A stretch of DNA of 64,000 nt from Cedecea neteri (GTDB taxonomy: Bacteria > Pseudomonadota > Gammaproteobacteria > Enterobacterales > Enterobacteriaceae): NCBI RefSeq assembly GCF_000758325.1, contig NZ_CP009459.1:806001-870000 (forward strand). Reading direction: 5' to 3'. Within the stretch, counting starts at the first letter, position 1; the number at the start of each line of letters is the position of its first letter. Both the position numbers and the translations under genes were made by a program. Below are positions 9,222 to 18,547 of this stretch, in pieces. The notes beneath the pieces were generated by a model that was not told the DNA's origin, searched no databases, and worked only from the letters and a program-made list of their open reading frames with translations.

Positions 9222-9989
9222 TTAAGCCTCACCCAGATAGGCGCGGATCACATCAGGGTTGTTGCGGATTTGCTCCGGCGTGCCGTTGGCTAACGGCGTT
9301 CCCTGGTTCACCACGTAGATACGGTCAGAAATACCCATGACCAGCTTCATGTCATGCTCAATCAGCAACACCGTGGTGTTGTGGTGATTACGCAGTTCCA
9401 TGATCAGCTCATCCAGCTCATGGGTTTCTTTTGGGTTAAGGCCGGCGGCAGGTTCATCCAGCATCAGGATTTCCGGCTGGGTCACCATGCAGCGAGCAAT
9501 TTCAAGACGACGCTGGTCGCCATAGGCCAGGTTGCTTGCCTGGCGGTTAGCGTGTTCCAGCAGCCCGATACGTTCGAGCCAGGTGGCCGCTCTGTCCAGC
9601 GCTTCGCTCTGGGCGCGACGGAAACCAGGGGTTTTCAGCAAGCCTGCGAAAATACCGGTTTTCAGCTGCTGATGTTGCGCCACCAGCAGGTTCTCAATCA
9701 CCGTCATTTCACGGAACAGGCGGACGTGCTGGAAGGTACGCACCACGCCCATGCGCGCAATCTGCTGGCCCGGTAAGCCTTCCAGATGCTGGTCGCGCAG
9801 CAAAATGGTGCCGCCGGTCGGCTTGTAAAAACCGGTCAGGCAGTTAAACACCGTGGTTTTACCGGCACCGTTCGGGCCGATAAGTGAAACAATTTCCTGT
9901 GGATGCAGCTCGAGCGAGACATTGTTGACGGCCAGCAGGCCGCCGAAACGCATCATCAGACCGCTTACGGATAACAATGGCTGACTCAT
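9222..9989 (-). CDS. livG: ABC ATPase of branched-chain amino acid importer
   Basis: 255 aa from the ATG at 9989 ([17 protein letters not shown]). An ATG 26 codons upstream lies inside livM and adds a low-quality tail. Walker [10 protein letters not shown], signature [15 protein letters not shown] and Walker [16 protein letters not shown] are intact. The C-terminal domain typical of the LivG/BraF subfamily is present. It is the partner of LivF and overlaps livM by 4 bases. Confidence 0.96.
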   Translation of the reverse strand: MSQPLLSVSGLMMRFGGLLAVNNVSLELHPQEIVSLIGPNGAGKTTVFNCLTGFYKPTGGTILLRDQHLEGLPGQQIARMGVVRTFQHVRLFREMTVIENLLVAQHQQLKTGIFAGLLKTPGFRRAQSEALDRAATWLERIGLLEHANRQASNLAYGDQRRLEIARCMVTQPEILMLDEPAAGLNPKETHELDELIMELRNHHNTTVLLIEHDMKLVMGISDRIYVVNQGTPLANGTPEQIRNNPDVIRAYLGEA

Positions 9990-11263
9990 GCCTGCTCTCC
10001 TTTCACTTGCTCTTTCTTCAGCTTCAGATGCGGACGCGTCATCGGCAGCAAGCCTTGTGGACGCCAAATCATCATCAGCACCATCAGGCCACCGAGCACC
10101 AGCATGCTGTACTCGTTCAGGTCACGCATCAGCTCGCGGGAAACCACCAGCAGAATCGCGGCCAGAATCACCGCGAACTGCGAGCCCATCCCGCCCAGCA
10201 CCACAATCGCCAGCACAAACGCCGACTCGGCGAAGGTGAAGGATTCCGGGCTGACAAAGCCCTGGCGTGCAGCGAACAACGTCCCGGCAAAGCCCGCGAA
10301 CGCGGCGCTGATGGTAAACGCAGTCAGCTTGATGCGGGTTGGGTTCAGGCCCAGTGAACGGCAGGCGATTTCATCTTCGCGCAGCGCTTCCCAGGCCCGG
10401 CCCAGCGGCATACGCAGCAGGCGGTTAATCACGAACAGCGACAGCACCACCAACAGCAGCGCCACCAGGTACAGGAAAATAATCCTGTCGCTTGGGTCGT
10501 AGGCCACGTTGAAGAAGTTACTGAAGGTATCCCAGCCGCCTTCGCGGGCGGTACGGCTAAACTCCAGGCCGAAGAAGGTCGGTTTTGGGATCTGGCTGAT
10601 GCCGTTCGGGCCGCCGGTAATATCGGTGTTGTTCAGCAGCAGGATACGGACGATCTCACCGAAGCCCAGCGTCACGATCGCCAGGTAGTCACCGCGCAGA
10701 CGTAGCACCGGGAAGCCAAGCAGGAAGCCCGCGGCAGCAGCCACCAGCCCCGCCAGCGGCAGGCAGGTCCAGAAGCCCAGGCCGTAATAGTGGTTCAGCA
10801 ACGCAAAAGTGTAAGCGCCGATAGCGTAGAAGCCGCCATAGCCCAGCACCAGCAGGCCAGATAGCCCCACCACCACGTTCAGCCCCAGGCCGAGGATGAT
10901 GTAAATCATGGTTAATGTAGCAATGTCCACGGTGCCGCGTGACACCAGGAACGGCCACGCTACAGCGGCAACCAGCAGCGCCACCAGAAACAGCTTCTGC
11001 TTAGCCGTGGAGCCATCCAGCGCCGGCAGCACAAACTTCGGCCCGGACACTTTCTTCATGCCCTTCTGGAACAGCGGGCGCAGCAGCTGGAACACCAGCA
11101 CCGCAGCGGTGCCGATGAAGACCCATTCCCAGCGCACGGAAGGCGCGCTGTTCACCACCAGTTTGGTGCCGTCCAGGCTAAGCTGAACGCCCATAAATAC
11201 CGATGCTAAAACGAAGAACATGGCCGCGGAGAGCAGCGAAAAAACAATATGCATCGGTTTCAT
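9986..11263 (-). CDS. livM: Permease of branched-chain amino acid importer, long form
   Basis: 425 aa, as in E. coli. About ten hydrophobic segments. The N-terminal extension of roughly 90 residues is typical of enterobacterial LivM. The transmission-loop region is seen as [20 protein letters not shown]. It forms the channel with LivH. Overlaps both livG and livH by 4 bases, consistent with tight translational coupling. Confidence 0.96.
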   Translation of the reverse strand: MKPMHIVFSLLSAAMFFVLASVFMGVQLSLDGTKLVVNSAPSVRWEWVFIGTAAVLVFQLLRPLFQKGMKKVSGPKFVLPALDGSTAKQKLFLVALLVAAVAWPFLVSRGTVDIATLTMIYIILGLGLNVVVGLSGLLVLGYGGFYAIGAYTFALLNHYYGLGFWTCLPLAGLVAAAAGFLLGFPVLRLRGDYLAIVTLGFGEIVRILLLNNTDITGGPNGISQIPKPTFFGLEFSRTAREGGWDTFSNFFNVAYDPSDRIIFLYLVALLLVVLSLFVINRLLRMPLGRAWEALREDEIACRSLGLNPTRIKLTAFTISAAFAGFAGTLFAARQGFVSPESFTFAESAFVLAIVVLGGMGSQFAVILAAILLVVSRELMRDLNEYSMLVLGGLMVLMMIWRPQGLLPMTRPHLKLKKEQVKGEQA

Positions 11264-12186
11264 ACTTTCTCAACCTCCGGACGACCCAGGATCCCGGTAG
11301 GCATCACCAGCAGCACCACAATCAGCAGCGCGAAGGAGACGACGTCTTTATATTCCGTGCTCAGGTAGGCTGAAGTCAGCGCTTCGGCAACACCGAGGAT
11401 CAGGCCGCCAATCATGGCGCCAGGAATACTGCCGATACCGCCAAGTACCGCTGCGGTAAAGGCTTTCATCCCGGCCATAAAGCCGATGTACGGGTTGATG
11501 ACGCCGTAGAACTGGCCCAGCAGTACGCCAGCCACTGCCGCCATTGCGGCACCAATGACGAAGGTAAGCGAGATAACGCGGTCGGTATTAATCCCGAGCA
11601 GGCTGGCCATTTTCAGGTCTTCAGCACAGGCACGGCAGGCGCGGCCCATGCGGGAATAACGGATGAACAGCGTCAGCGCCAGCATAGCCAGGAAGGTCAC
11701 AACCCAGATAACCAGCTGCATGGTGGTGATGGTGGCGGTGAAATTATCGCTCGCCCCCACAATCCACTGGCCGTTAAACAGGCTTGGCAGCGCGATGTCG
11801 CGCGAACCTTCCGTCAGGCTGACGTAGTTTTGCAGGAAGATGGACATCCCGATGGCGGAAATCAGGGCGATCAGGCGCTTGGAGTTACGCACCGGCTTGT
11901 AGGCGACGCGCTCAATGCTCCAGCCGTAGGCGCTGGCGATGATAATGGCGCCAATAAAGCCTGCGCCTACCAGCATCCAGCCCACATCAATTCCGAGCAT
12001 CATTAGCGCGGCGATGATCATGAAAGAGACGTAGCTGCCGATCATATACACTTCGCCGTGGGCAAAGTTGATCATGCCAATAATGCCGTACACCATCGTG
12101 TAACCGATGGCGATCAGCGCGTAGGTACTGCCCAGCGTGACGCCGTTAAACATCTGCTGCAGGAAGTAGAGAAACTGCTCGGACAT
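11260..12186 (-). CDS. livH: Permease of branched-chain amino acid importer
   Basis: 308 aa, eight or so membrane segments. Family motifs are [20 protein letters not shown] near the N terminus and [20 protein letters not shown] for the ATPase contact loop. It partners LivM. It is separated from livK by about 170 bp with an ERIC element, so livH expression may depend partly on readthrough from livK. Confidence 0.96.
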   Translation of the reverse strand: MSEQFLYFLQQMFNGVTLGSTYALIAIGYTMVYGIIGMINFAHGEVYMIGSYVSFMIIAALMMLGIDVGWMLVGAGFIGAIIIASAYGWSIERVAYKPVRNSKRLIALISAIGMSIFLQNYVSLTEGSRDIALPSLFNGQWIVGASDNFTATITTMQLVIWVVTFLAMLALTLFIRYSRMGRACRACAEDLKMASLLGINTDRVISLTFVIGAAMAAVAGVLLGQFYGVINPYIGFMAGMKAFTAAVLGGIGSIPGAMIGGLILGVAEALTSAYLSTEYKDVVSFALLIVVLLVMPTGILGRPEVEKV

Positions 12187-12235
12187 AACTTAACCTTTCC
12201 AAACCCGTATGGACGGGATATTGAACCCACTCTAA

Positions 12236-12348
12236 ATAATTCGAGTCGCAGGAAGGCGGCAAGCTTGCTCATCCTCAGGAGCATACATAAGTATGTGACT
12301 GGGGTGGGCATGTGCAGCCAACGCACCTGCGGCTTGAAGTATGACGAG
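12236..12348. repeat. ERIC element between livK and livH
   Basis: The central inverted repeat with CATACATAAGTATGTGACTG then GGGTGGGCA matches the ERIC consensus (AAGTAAGTGACTGGGGTGAG). It is flanked by the conserved GCAGGAAGGCGGCAAG left arm and GCAGCCAACGCACCTGCGGC right arm. About 113 bp, inside the liv operon. It would be transcribed and could form a long RNA hairpin affecting livK versus livHMGF levels. Confidence 0.9.
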
Positions 12349-12356
12349 TGGTCGCC

Positions 12357-13466
12357 TTATTTGGCGACGGTGGACGACCCATCGGCGTGCCACTGGAAGA
12401 CACCGAATTCAAATCCTTTCAAATCGCCTTTCTCATCCCAGTTCAGCGGCCCAATCACGGTGTTCGCACCGTGTGCTTTTAAATCTTTCACCAGCGCAGC
12501 AGGATCTTTGCTGCCGGTGCGGTCCATGGCGGTGGCCAGAGACTGAACTGCCGCGTAGGTGATCCACACATACGGGCCGCTCGGGTCTTTCTTCGCCGCT
12601 TTCAGCTCATCAACGATAGCTTTGTTGGCCGGATCCTGGTCATAGCGCTTAGGCATAGTCACCAGCATCCCTTCGCCAGCAGTGCCAGCAATGTTGGACA
12701 GAGAAGCGTTACCCACGCCTTCTGGCCCCATAAACTGAGTTTTCAGACCAACGGCGCGTGCCTGACGCAGGATCTGCCCCATTTCCGGGTAGTAACCGCC
12801 GTAGTAAACGAAGTCGATATTTTCTTTTTGCAGACGCGCCACCAGGGTGGAGAAATCTTTGTCGCCAGCGGTGATCCCGTCGAAGAACACGATGTTCGCG
12901 CCACCTTTTTTCAGGCCGTCCTGTACGGAACGCGCCAGGCCTTCGCCGTACTGCTGCTTATCGTGGATGATCGCGATACGCTGCGGCTTAACGTGTTCCA
13001 GAATATATTTGGACGCCGTTGGGCCCTGGGAAGAGTCGAGGCCAGCGGTACGCATGATCATGCCGTAGCCGCGCTGGGTCAGCTCAGGGTTAGTCGCGCC
13101 CGGAGTGATCATCAGGATGCCTTCATCTTCATAGATGTCGGAAGCCGGCTGGGTGGAAGAGGAGCACAGGTGGCCGATAACGTATTTCACGCCGTCGTTA
13201 ACGATTTTGTTGGCAACCGCCACGGCCTGTTTTGGATCGCAGGCATCGTCATATTCAACGCCAACCAGCTTGTCGCCTTTGATCCCGCCTTTGGCGTTGA
13301 TGTCTTTGATCGCCTGGCGAGCGCCGTTAAATTCCATGTCGCCCCACTGCGCAACCGGGCCTGACATTGCCCCGACAACAGCGACTTTAATATCACCCGC
13401 GGTTGCCGCGTGAGACACGGCCAGCGCCACCAGCCCGGCCAATAATGTCTTCGCGTTCATCTTCAT
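12357..13466 (-). CDS. livK: Leucine-specific periplasmic binding protein
   Basis: 369 aa from the ATG at 13466 ([20 protein letters not shown], signal peptide ending ATA), the E. coli LivK length. Upstream in-frame starts would lengthen the signal region. The mature chain is a type-I periplasmic binding protein beginning [21 protein letters not shown] in QWGD and the segments [16 protein letters not shown] match LivK and tell it from the paralogue LivJ (QYGD). It delivers leucine to LivHMGF. Confidence 0.95.
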   Translation of the reverse strand: MKMNAKTLLAGLVALAVSHAATAGDIKVAVVGAMSGPVAQWGDMEFNGARQAIKDINAKGGIKGDKLVGVEYDDACDPKQAVAVANKIVNDGVKYVIGHLCSSSTQPASDIYEDEGILMITPGATNPELTQRGYGMIMRTAGLDSSQGPTASKYILEHVKPQRIAIIHDKQQYGEGLARSVQDGLKKGGANIVFFDGITAGDKDFSTLVARLQKENIDFVYYGGYYPEMGQILRQARAVGLKTQFMGPEGVGNASLSNIAGTAGEGMLVTMPKRYDQDPANKAIVDELKAAKKDPSGPYVWITYAAVQSLATAMDRTGSKDPAALVKDLKAHGANTVIGPLNWDEKGDLKGFEFGVFQWHADGSSTVAK

Positions 13467-13864
13467 TCGTTCCATCCCCATAACTTGGTTAAAAAGCACT
13501 CAGTACCTTTTATAATCAATGACCATTTTTATCAGTGCCTTTAAGGAGTTAGCGGTAAAATTTACAATTTATCAGGCTAAACTCTCTATTTTTCAGGCGA
13601 TTAAGTAGAGATAATATTCTGTATTTCGCCATAGTTAAACAAAAAAAAGCACCAAAATCAGCATAAAATAGCGGTACAAAGAGCCGAACAATTCACTGGA
13701 TTTTAGTGCTTTATCCTGGTCAGGATTCAATCTGCCGCGTTAAAGGCTGGCTTACCTTTACGCTAAAAAGTAATCAACTGCTGAACGGCATAAAAAAGAT
13801 AAAGCGTCTGAGGCAAATAAATTGGTTACACTCGGGGTTTTCCCGCTTTTTGGTTAGGTCACTT
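13467..13864. other. Divergent control region livK / panM
   Basis: About 400 bp without a gene I would accept. It is AT-rich near 13500-13690 (runs such as AACAAAAAAAAGCACC). It must hold the livK promoter on the minus strand and the panM promoter on the plus strand. The liv genes are known to be Lrp-regulated in E. coli, and the AT-rich tract would suit Lrp, but I see no site sharp enough to mark. An open frame from 13706 runs into panM, but its first 53 codons look non-coding. Confidence 0.5.
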
Positions 13865-14245
13865 ATGAAACTCACTATCATTCGTCTGTTTGAGTTTAGC
13901 GCTCAGGATAAAATTGACCTCGGTAAGATCTGGCCGGAATATTCCAGCGGTTCGCTGACCCTTAGCGACAATGAAAGGATCTACGCCGCAAAATTTAACG
14001 AGCGCCTGCTCGGCGCGGTGCGTGTCACGCTCACAGGGGATGCCGGAGCGCTGGATTCTCTGCGCGTCCGTGAAATTACCCGCCGCAGGGGCGTGGGGCA
14101 GTATTTGCTGGAAGAGGTTATGCGGGATAACCCGGCGATTAAACACTGGTGGCTGGCGGATGTTGGCGTTGAGGATCATGCAGTGATGACGGCGTTTATG
14201 CAGGCTTCCGGGTTCCGCGAGCAGAACGGCGGCTGGGGGAAGTAA
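13865..14245 (+). CDS. panM: PanD maturation/regulatory factor PanM (PanZ)
   Basis: 126 aa from the ATG at 13865 (MKLTIIRLFEFSAQDKIDL), matching the 127-aa E. coli protein. A start at 13706 would add 53 residues not found in the family. It has a GNAT fold with the CoA-binding stretch SLRVREITRRRGVGQYLLEE. PanM binds the aspartate decarboxylase zymogen PanD, triggers its self-cleavage to the active pyruvoyl form, and in a CoA-dependent way limits it, so beta-alanine and pantothenate supply are matched. It sits between livK and livJ as in E. coli. Confidence 0.94.
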   Translation: MKLTIIRLFEFSAQDKIDLGKIWPEYSSGSLTLSDNERIYAAKFNERLLGAVRVTLTGDAGALDSLRVREITRRRGVGQYLLEEVMRDNPAIKHWWLADVGVEDHAVMTAFMQASGFREQNGGWGK

Positions 14246-14249
14246 GCGG

Positions 14250-14348
14250 CCCTCACCCTAACCCTCTCCCCAAAAGGGAGAGGGAATAAACAATGTTCCC
14301 CGTCGGCCGTTTTCCCCCTCTCCCTCTGGGAGAGGGCCGGGGTGAGGG
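14250..14348. repeat. Inverted pair of CCCTCTCCC-type hairpin repeats
   Basis: Copy 1 (14250-14284) reads CCCTCACCCTAACCCTCTCC then CCAAAAGGGAGAGGG. Copy 2 (14314-14348) reads CCCCCTCTCCCTCTGGGAGA then GGGCCGGGGTGAGGG. Head-to-head with a 29-bp linker, between the convergent panM and livJ genes. The layout mirrors the pair at 8372-8464 and the two edges of the array at 61850-62422. Confidence 0.85.
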
Positions 14349-14387
14349 TTGAGTTGTACTCCGGCCCTCATCGCCCGAGCAAACATT

Positions 14388-14412
14388 AAAACGGCAACCC
14401 TGGGTTGCCGTT
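14388..14412 (-). terminator. Terminator of livJ
   Basis: On the minus strand the stem CGGCAACC-CAG-GGTTGCCG is followed by TTTTAATG. It lies just past the livJ stop at 14419. The stem is almost the same as the livF terminator at 8472-8499. Confidence 0.8.
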
Positions 14413-14418
14413 TGCTGT

Positions 14419-15522
14419 TTATTTTGCGTCAGTGGCTGTGCCGTTGGCATGCCAGGTGAACACGCCGAACTCAAAGCCTTTCAGGTCGCCTTTCTCATCC
14501 CACGACAGCGGCCCCATCACGGTATCCACGGTCGCCCCTTTCAGGTATTTAGAGATTGCCGCCGGATCTGCGCTCTGGTTCAGGCCAGCGGCCAGAGATT
14601 GCAGGGCTGCGTAGGTAGTCCAGACGAATGCACCGCTTGGATCCTGTTTCTTCGCTTTGATCGCGTCCACAATCGGTTTGTTGGCCGGAACCTGATCGTA
14701 GTTCTTCGGTTTGGTTACCAGCAGGCCTTCTGCGGAATCACCGGCGATGTTAGACAGGGAAACGTTCGCTACACCTTCAGGCCCCATGAACTGCGTTTTC
14801 AGGCCAGCGGCGCGGGACTGACGCAGGATCTGCCCCATTTCCGGGTGGTAGCCACCATAGTAAACGAAGTCGATGTTTTCTTTCTTCAGACGGGCAACCA
14901 GCGTGGAGAAGTCTTTCTCACCGGCGGTGATCCCGTCGAAGAACACCACATTAGCGCCACCTTTTTTAAGGCCGTCCTGCACGGAACGCGCCAGGCCTTC
15001 GCCGTACTGCTGCTTGTCGTGGATGACCGCAATACGCTTAGGCTTCACGTGATCAAGAATGTATTTCGCCGCGGTTGGGCCCTGGTCGGAGTCCAGGCCA
15101 GTGGTACGCAGAGTCAGCTTATAGCCACGCGCGGTCAGCTCAGGAGCAGTAGCCGCCGGGGTAATCATCAGAATGCCTTCGTCTTCGTAGATGTCAGACG
15201 CCGGCTGAGTGGAAGAAGAGCACAGGTGACCGATAACGTACTTGATGCCGTCGTTCACCACTTTGTTCGCTACGGCTACCGCTTGTTTCGGGTCACAGGC
15301 ATCGTCATATTTGGTGATAACCAGTTTGTCGCCTTTGATCCCGCCTTTGGCGTTAATGTCAGCCACCGCCTGCTCGGCACCGGTAAATTCCTGATCGCCG
15401 TATTGCGCGACCGGCCCAGACATTGCCCCTACTACCGCGACCTTAATATCTTTTGCCATCGCCGCGTGGCTCATTGCCAGTGCAATGCATCCTGCCAGTA
15501 AGGCTTTACCCGTCATTTTCAT
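14419..15522 (-). CDS. livJ: Leu/Ile/Val periplasmic binding protein
   Basis: 367 aa from the ATG at 15522 ([20 protein letters not shown], signal peptide ending AMA), the E. coli LivJ length. An in-frame ATG five codons earlier is possible. The mature chain starts [20 protein letters not shown], and Y in QYGD with EFTGAEQAV marks LivJ rather than LivK. It binds leucine, isoleucine and valine for the shared LivHMGF transporter. Transcribed separately from livK, with its own terminator. Confidence 0.95.
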   Translation of the reverse strand: MKMTGKALLAGCIALAMSHAAMAKDIKVAVVGAMSGPVAQYGDQEFTGAEQAVADINAKGGIKGDKLVITKYDDACDPKQAVAVANKVVNDGIKYVIGHLCSSSTQPASDIYEDEGILMITPAATAPELTARGYKLTLRTTGLDSDQGPTAAKYILDHVKPKRIAVIHDKQQYGEGLARSVQDGLKKGGANVVFFDGITAGEKDFSTLVARLKKENIDFVYYGGYHPEMGQILRQSRAAGLKTQFMGPEGVANVSLSNIAGDSAEGLLVTKPKNYDQVPANKPIVDAIKAKKQDPSGAFVWTTYAALQSLAAGLNQSADPAAISKYLKGATVDTVMGPLSWDEKGDLKGFEFGVFTWHANGTATDAK

Positions 15523-15727
15523 CCTGAGAGTCCCCATTGTTATGGTTATTGAATTTGTTGTGTTGTTGTTTGTTAGCGCATTATTCTGTTTGTAGGTATA
15601 AGAAAAGCATATGATAGCTAACTCAAGGGCGACAGCCGGCGCTACGGCAGCACACTATGCTAAACATAGCGCCATTTGCGATAATTTGGAAAGACATATT
15701 TGAAGGTTAGATAACGGGAATGTGACA

Positions 15728-15762
15728 AAAAAATAACCGCGCCGGAAAGCCTCCAGACGCGG
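15728..15762 (-). terminator. Terminator of the aminotransferase/permease unit
   Basis: On the minus strand CCGCG...CGCGG encloses an inner TGG/TCC pairing and is followed by TTATTTTTTTG. It lies 18 bp past the permease stop at 15780. The rest of 15523-15727 holds the livJ promoter region; no clear operator is seen. Confidence 0.65.
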
Positions 15763-15779
15763 GGGAGCAAGCCTCGGCA

Positions 15780-17024
15780 TCACCAGCCAGCTGGCAAATA
15801 TCCCAGAGCGGAAGCAACCGCATAAACGGCACTGCAGAGGTAAAGCAACACAATGAAAATCTGGATCAGCGGGTGGGTCATAAACGCCGGGCAGGTCCAG
15901 CCTGGCGTGACATCGCCGCTGCGGCGGGCGCCTTTGATCATCAGGATCGGCATAATCGATAAAATCACCCCGCTGAACACGCCGGCAAAATAGAGCGCAT
16001 TCACGAACGACACCAATCCGCTGTAGGCCAGCACAAACGGCGGGATCGCGACCACCAGCAGCACCATAAAACGCTTCAGCGAAGGTTCATCGTTGCCCAG
16101 GCGGAAGCGGTCAAAGATATTGGTCAGGAAACTCCCGCCCAGCCCCCAGTACGACGTCAGCATGGCGCACAGTGCAAACAGGTTCGCCGAGAAGAATGCC
16201 CACTCTCCCAGCGCTTTCCCCCAGGAAATCGTCGCCACCTCAGAGATATCGTCCAGGCCGTTAAGCATGATCACCGACATCGGCACCAGAGCCAGCAGCG
16301 CGAAGGTCACCACCATGCCAACGATGATGGCTTTCGGGAGCTTTTCGGGCTTATCGGCAAAACCACGCGCCATCTCCGGCACGATGTACTGCGCCGAGAA
16401 GCAGAACACCACCACGTTGAACACCGGCACCATATAAAGCCAGTTGCCTTCCAGCAGGTAGCCGACGCTGGTTGTCTCTTTCAGCAAAGTAGCAATCACC
16501 AGCACCGCGATCATCACCACCATGCCAACGCTAATAAACTTTTCCCCGCGCCCGATGGCTTTCAAACCCATGTACAGCACGCCCGCAGCCGGGATAAAAA
16601 ACAGCACGCTGCCCAGGGCCGGGGAAATACCAAACAAAGAGTGCAGCAGCTTACCGCTGCCAGTCATATAGGCGGTCAACGCCCCGACGCTGTTTACGCA
16701 GACGGAAAGGAACATCATCAGCGCGCCAAAGCGCCCGACGTAGCGCAGCGACAGCCCGCTGAGCTGCAAATGCTGACGGGTACGCAGCGTCGATTCGGCG
16801 ACGTAAAGCATCGTCACGGTGGTCAGACTGCCCACCAGCACCAGCCAGAACAACAGCGGCCAGAAGCCCGCCTTGCTTGAGGCATAGGCGATAGAAAGCA
16901 CGCCCGCGCCAATGTTAGTGCCGACAATCATCGACACGCCTTCAACGAAACTCAGAGATTTTCCGGGGACAGCAGTCCGCTCCCCGCGCGCAACGGCGGG
17001 AGAGAAGGTGGAATTTTCAGACAT
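15780..17024 (-). CDS. HAAAP-family amino acid permease
   Basis: 414 aa with about eleven hydrophobic segments. The N-terminal SFVEGVSMIVGTNIGAGVLS with GTNIGAGVL is the hallmark of the hydroxy/aromatic amino acid permease family (SdaC, TdcC, TyrP, Mtr). The substrate is not readable from sequence. It lies 139 bp downstream of a GABA-type aminotransferase and on the same strand, so it may import the amino donor used there. The pair is absent from this position (livJ-rpoH) in E. coli. The spacer to the aminotransferase has a CCGGCGGTAACGCCCGCCGG hairpin. Confidence 0.85.
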   Translation of the reverse strand: MSENSTFSPAVARGERTAVPGKSLSFVEGVSMIVGTNIGAGVLSIAYASSKAGFWPLLFWLVLVGSLTTVTMLYVAESTLRTRQHLQLSGLSLRYVGRFGALMMFLSVCVNSVGALTAYMTGSGKLLHSLFGISPALGSVLFFIPAAGVLYMGLKAIGRGEKFISVGMVVMIAVLVIATLLKETTSVGYLLEGNWLYMVPVFNVVVFCFSAQYIVPEMARGFADKPEKLPKAIIVGMVVTFALLALVPMSVIMLNGLDDISEVATISWGKALGEWAFFSANLFALCAMLTSYWGLGGSFLTNIFDRFRLGNDEPSLKRFMVLLVVAIPPFVLAYSGLVSFVNALYFAGVFSGVILSIMPILMIKGARRSGDVTPGWTCPAFMTHPLIQIFIVLLYLCSAVYAVASALGYLPAGW

Positions 17025-17163
17025 AATATTTTCCGTATTACTCCGGCGGTAACGCCCGCCGGAAAACAGGGGATATCAGGGTGATAAACCACTTCACGCT
17101 GGGAAAAAACGCTGCGGCCGCCTTGTGTATGGCGGGCTTCCCTGCCGCCGCAAACTACAGGGA

Positions 17164-18429
17164 TTAGCCCTTAAGCACTCTGGACAGAATGGCCAGCGCT
17201 TTGGTGAACTGAGCATCAGGAATGGTCAGCGGATAAAGGAAGCGAATAACGTTGCCGTAGACGCCGCAGCTCAGCAGCAACAGCCCTTGTTCCTGAGCTT
17301 TCAGCTGAACTTCGCGGGTAAATTCTGGCGAAGGTTTCCCGGTCTGCGGATCGTTAAACTCCACTGCGACCATCGAGCCCTGTCCACGTACGTCAACAAT
17401 CGCCGGGCAGCTTTGACGTGCCTGATTCAGCACTTCTTTCAGGTGTTCGCCAAGCTGGGTAGCACGCTTGCACAGTTGTTCTTCTTTGATCACATCCAGC
17501 ACCGCATGAGCTGCCGCAACCGCCAGCGGGTTGCCCGCATAGGTGCCACCCAGACCGCCAGGCGCAGGGGCATCCATCACTTCGGCACGGCCCACAACGC
17601 CGGACAGCGGGAAGCCACCGGCCAGGCTTTTCGCCATCGTCATCAGGTCGGCTTTGACGTCGTAATAGTCCATCGCAAACAGCTTGCCGGTACGCGCGAA
17701 GCCGGTCTGCACTTCATCAGCAATCAGCAGAATGCCGTGGGTGTCGCACAGCTGGCGCAGCGCCTGCATAAATTCAGGTGGCGCCACGTTGAAGCCGCCT
17801 TCCCCCTGAACCGGCTCGAGTATGATGGCCGCAACCTGGTCCGCGGCGATATCGGCTTTAAAGATACGATCCAGGCTTTTCAGCGCATCGTCAGTCGTCA
17901 CACCGTGAGCGGCATTCGGGTAAACCGCGTGGTAGACGGAGCCAGGGAACGGACCAAAACCGATTTTGTACGGTGCCACTTTGCCGGTCAGCGCCATGGT
18001 CATAAAGGTACGGCCATGGAAGCCGCCGCCGAAGGTGATCAGGCCGGGGCGTTTGGTATAAGCGCGGGCGATTTTCACCGCATTCTCAACCGCTTCTGCA
18101 CCGGTGGTGAAGAACGCAGTTTTCGCCGGGCCGTCAATCGGCGCCAGTTCGTTAATACGCTCAGCCAGCGAAACATAGCTTTCATAAGGGACAATCTGGT
18201 AAGCCGTGTGGGTAAAGGCCTGCAATTGTTTTTCTACCGCGGCAATCACTTTCGGGTGACGATGGCCGGTGTTCAGCACGGCAATCCCGGCGGCAAAATC
18301 GATAACCTCGTTGCCTTCCACATCCCACAGGGTGGCGTTCTCCGCCTTCTCTGCGAAATAGCTACACATCACGCCCACGCCGCGCGGCGTGGCCTGTAAA
18401 CGACGCTGATTCAGCTCTGCACTTTTCAC
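17164..18429 (-). CDS. 4-aminobutyrate-type aminotransferase (GabT/PuuE-like)
   Basis: 421 aa from a GTG at 18429, preceded by AGGAG at 8-bp spacing. An ATG at 18480 would add 17 unlikely residues and overlap the shared promoter. It is a class-III PLP aminotransferase. GTYAGNPLAVAAAHAVLD, the PLP lysine in MAKSLAGGFPLSGV, and ADEVQTGFARTGKLFAMDYY are typical. The closest remembered match in length and sequence is E. coli PuuE (421 aa), which moves the amino group of GABA to 2-oxoglutarate. No succinate-semialdehyde dehydrogenase gene accompanies it here. Regulated most likely by the divergent MocR protein. Confidence 0.9.
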   Translation of the reverse strand: MKSAELNQRRLQATPRGVGVMCSYFAEKAENATLWDVEGNEVIDFAAGIAVLNTGHRHPKVIAAVEKQLQAFTHTAYQIVPYESYVSLAERINELAPIDGPAKTAFFTTGAEAVENAVKIARAYTKRPGLITFGGGFHGRTFMTMALTGKVAPYKIGFGPFPGSVYHAVYPNAAHGVTTDDALKSLDRIFKADIAADQVAAIILEPVQGEGGFNVAPPEFMQALRQLCDTHGILLIADEVQTGFARTGKLFAMDYYDVKADLMTMAKSLAGGFPLSGVVGRAEVMDAPAPGGLGGTYAGNPLAVAAAHAVLDVIKEEQLCKRATQLGEHLKEVLNQARQSCPAIVDVRGQGSMVAVEFNDPQTGKPSPEFTREVQLKAQEQGLLLLSCGVYGNVIRFLYPLTIPDAQFTKALAILSRVLKG

Positions 18430-18547
18430 CTTGCTCTCTCCTGTTAAGTCAGTCACTTTGTCGCAACAAATCAGAAACAATGTCGTTTATTTACACAGGT
18501 ATTGGCCCTATAATCGAGTACCAATTCAGTTTATCTGAGGGATCCAA
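18430..18547. promoter_or_regulatory. Divergent promoter region aminotransferase / MocR regulator
   Basis: A TATAAT (18509-18514) on the plus strand suits the regulator gene. ATTGG (18501-18505) and CCAAT (18521-18525) form an imperfect inverted repeat around this -10, and TTTGT-CGCA-ACAAA (18457-18470) is a second small dyad. GabR-type regulators bind this kind of shared region and repress themselves while activating the aminotransferase. Which of these motifs is bound is not known. Confidence 0.45.
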
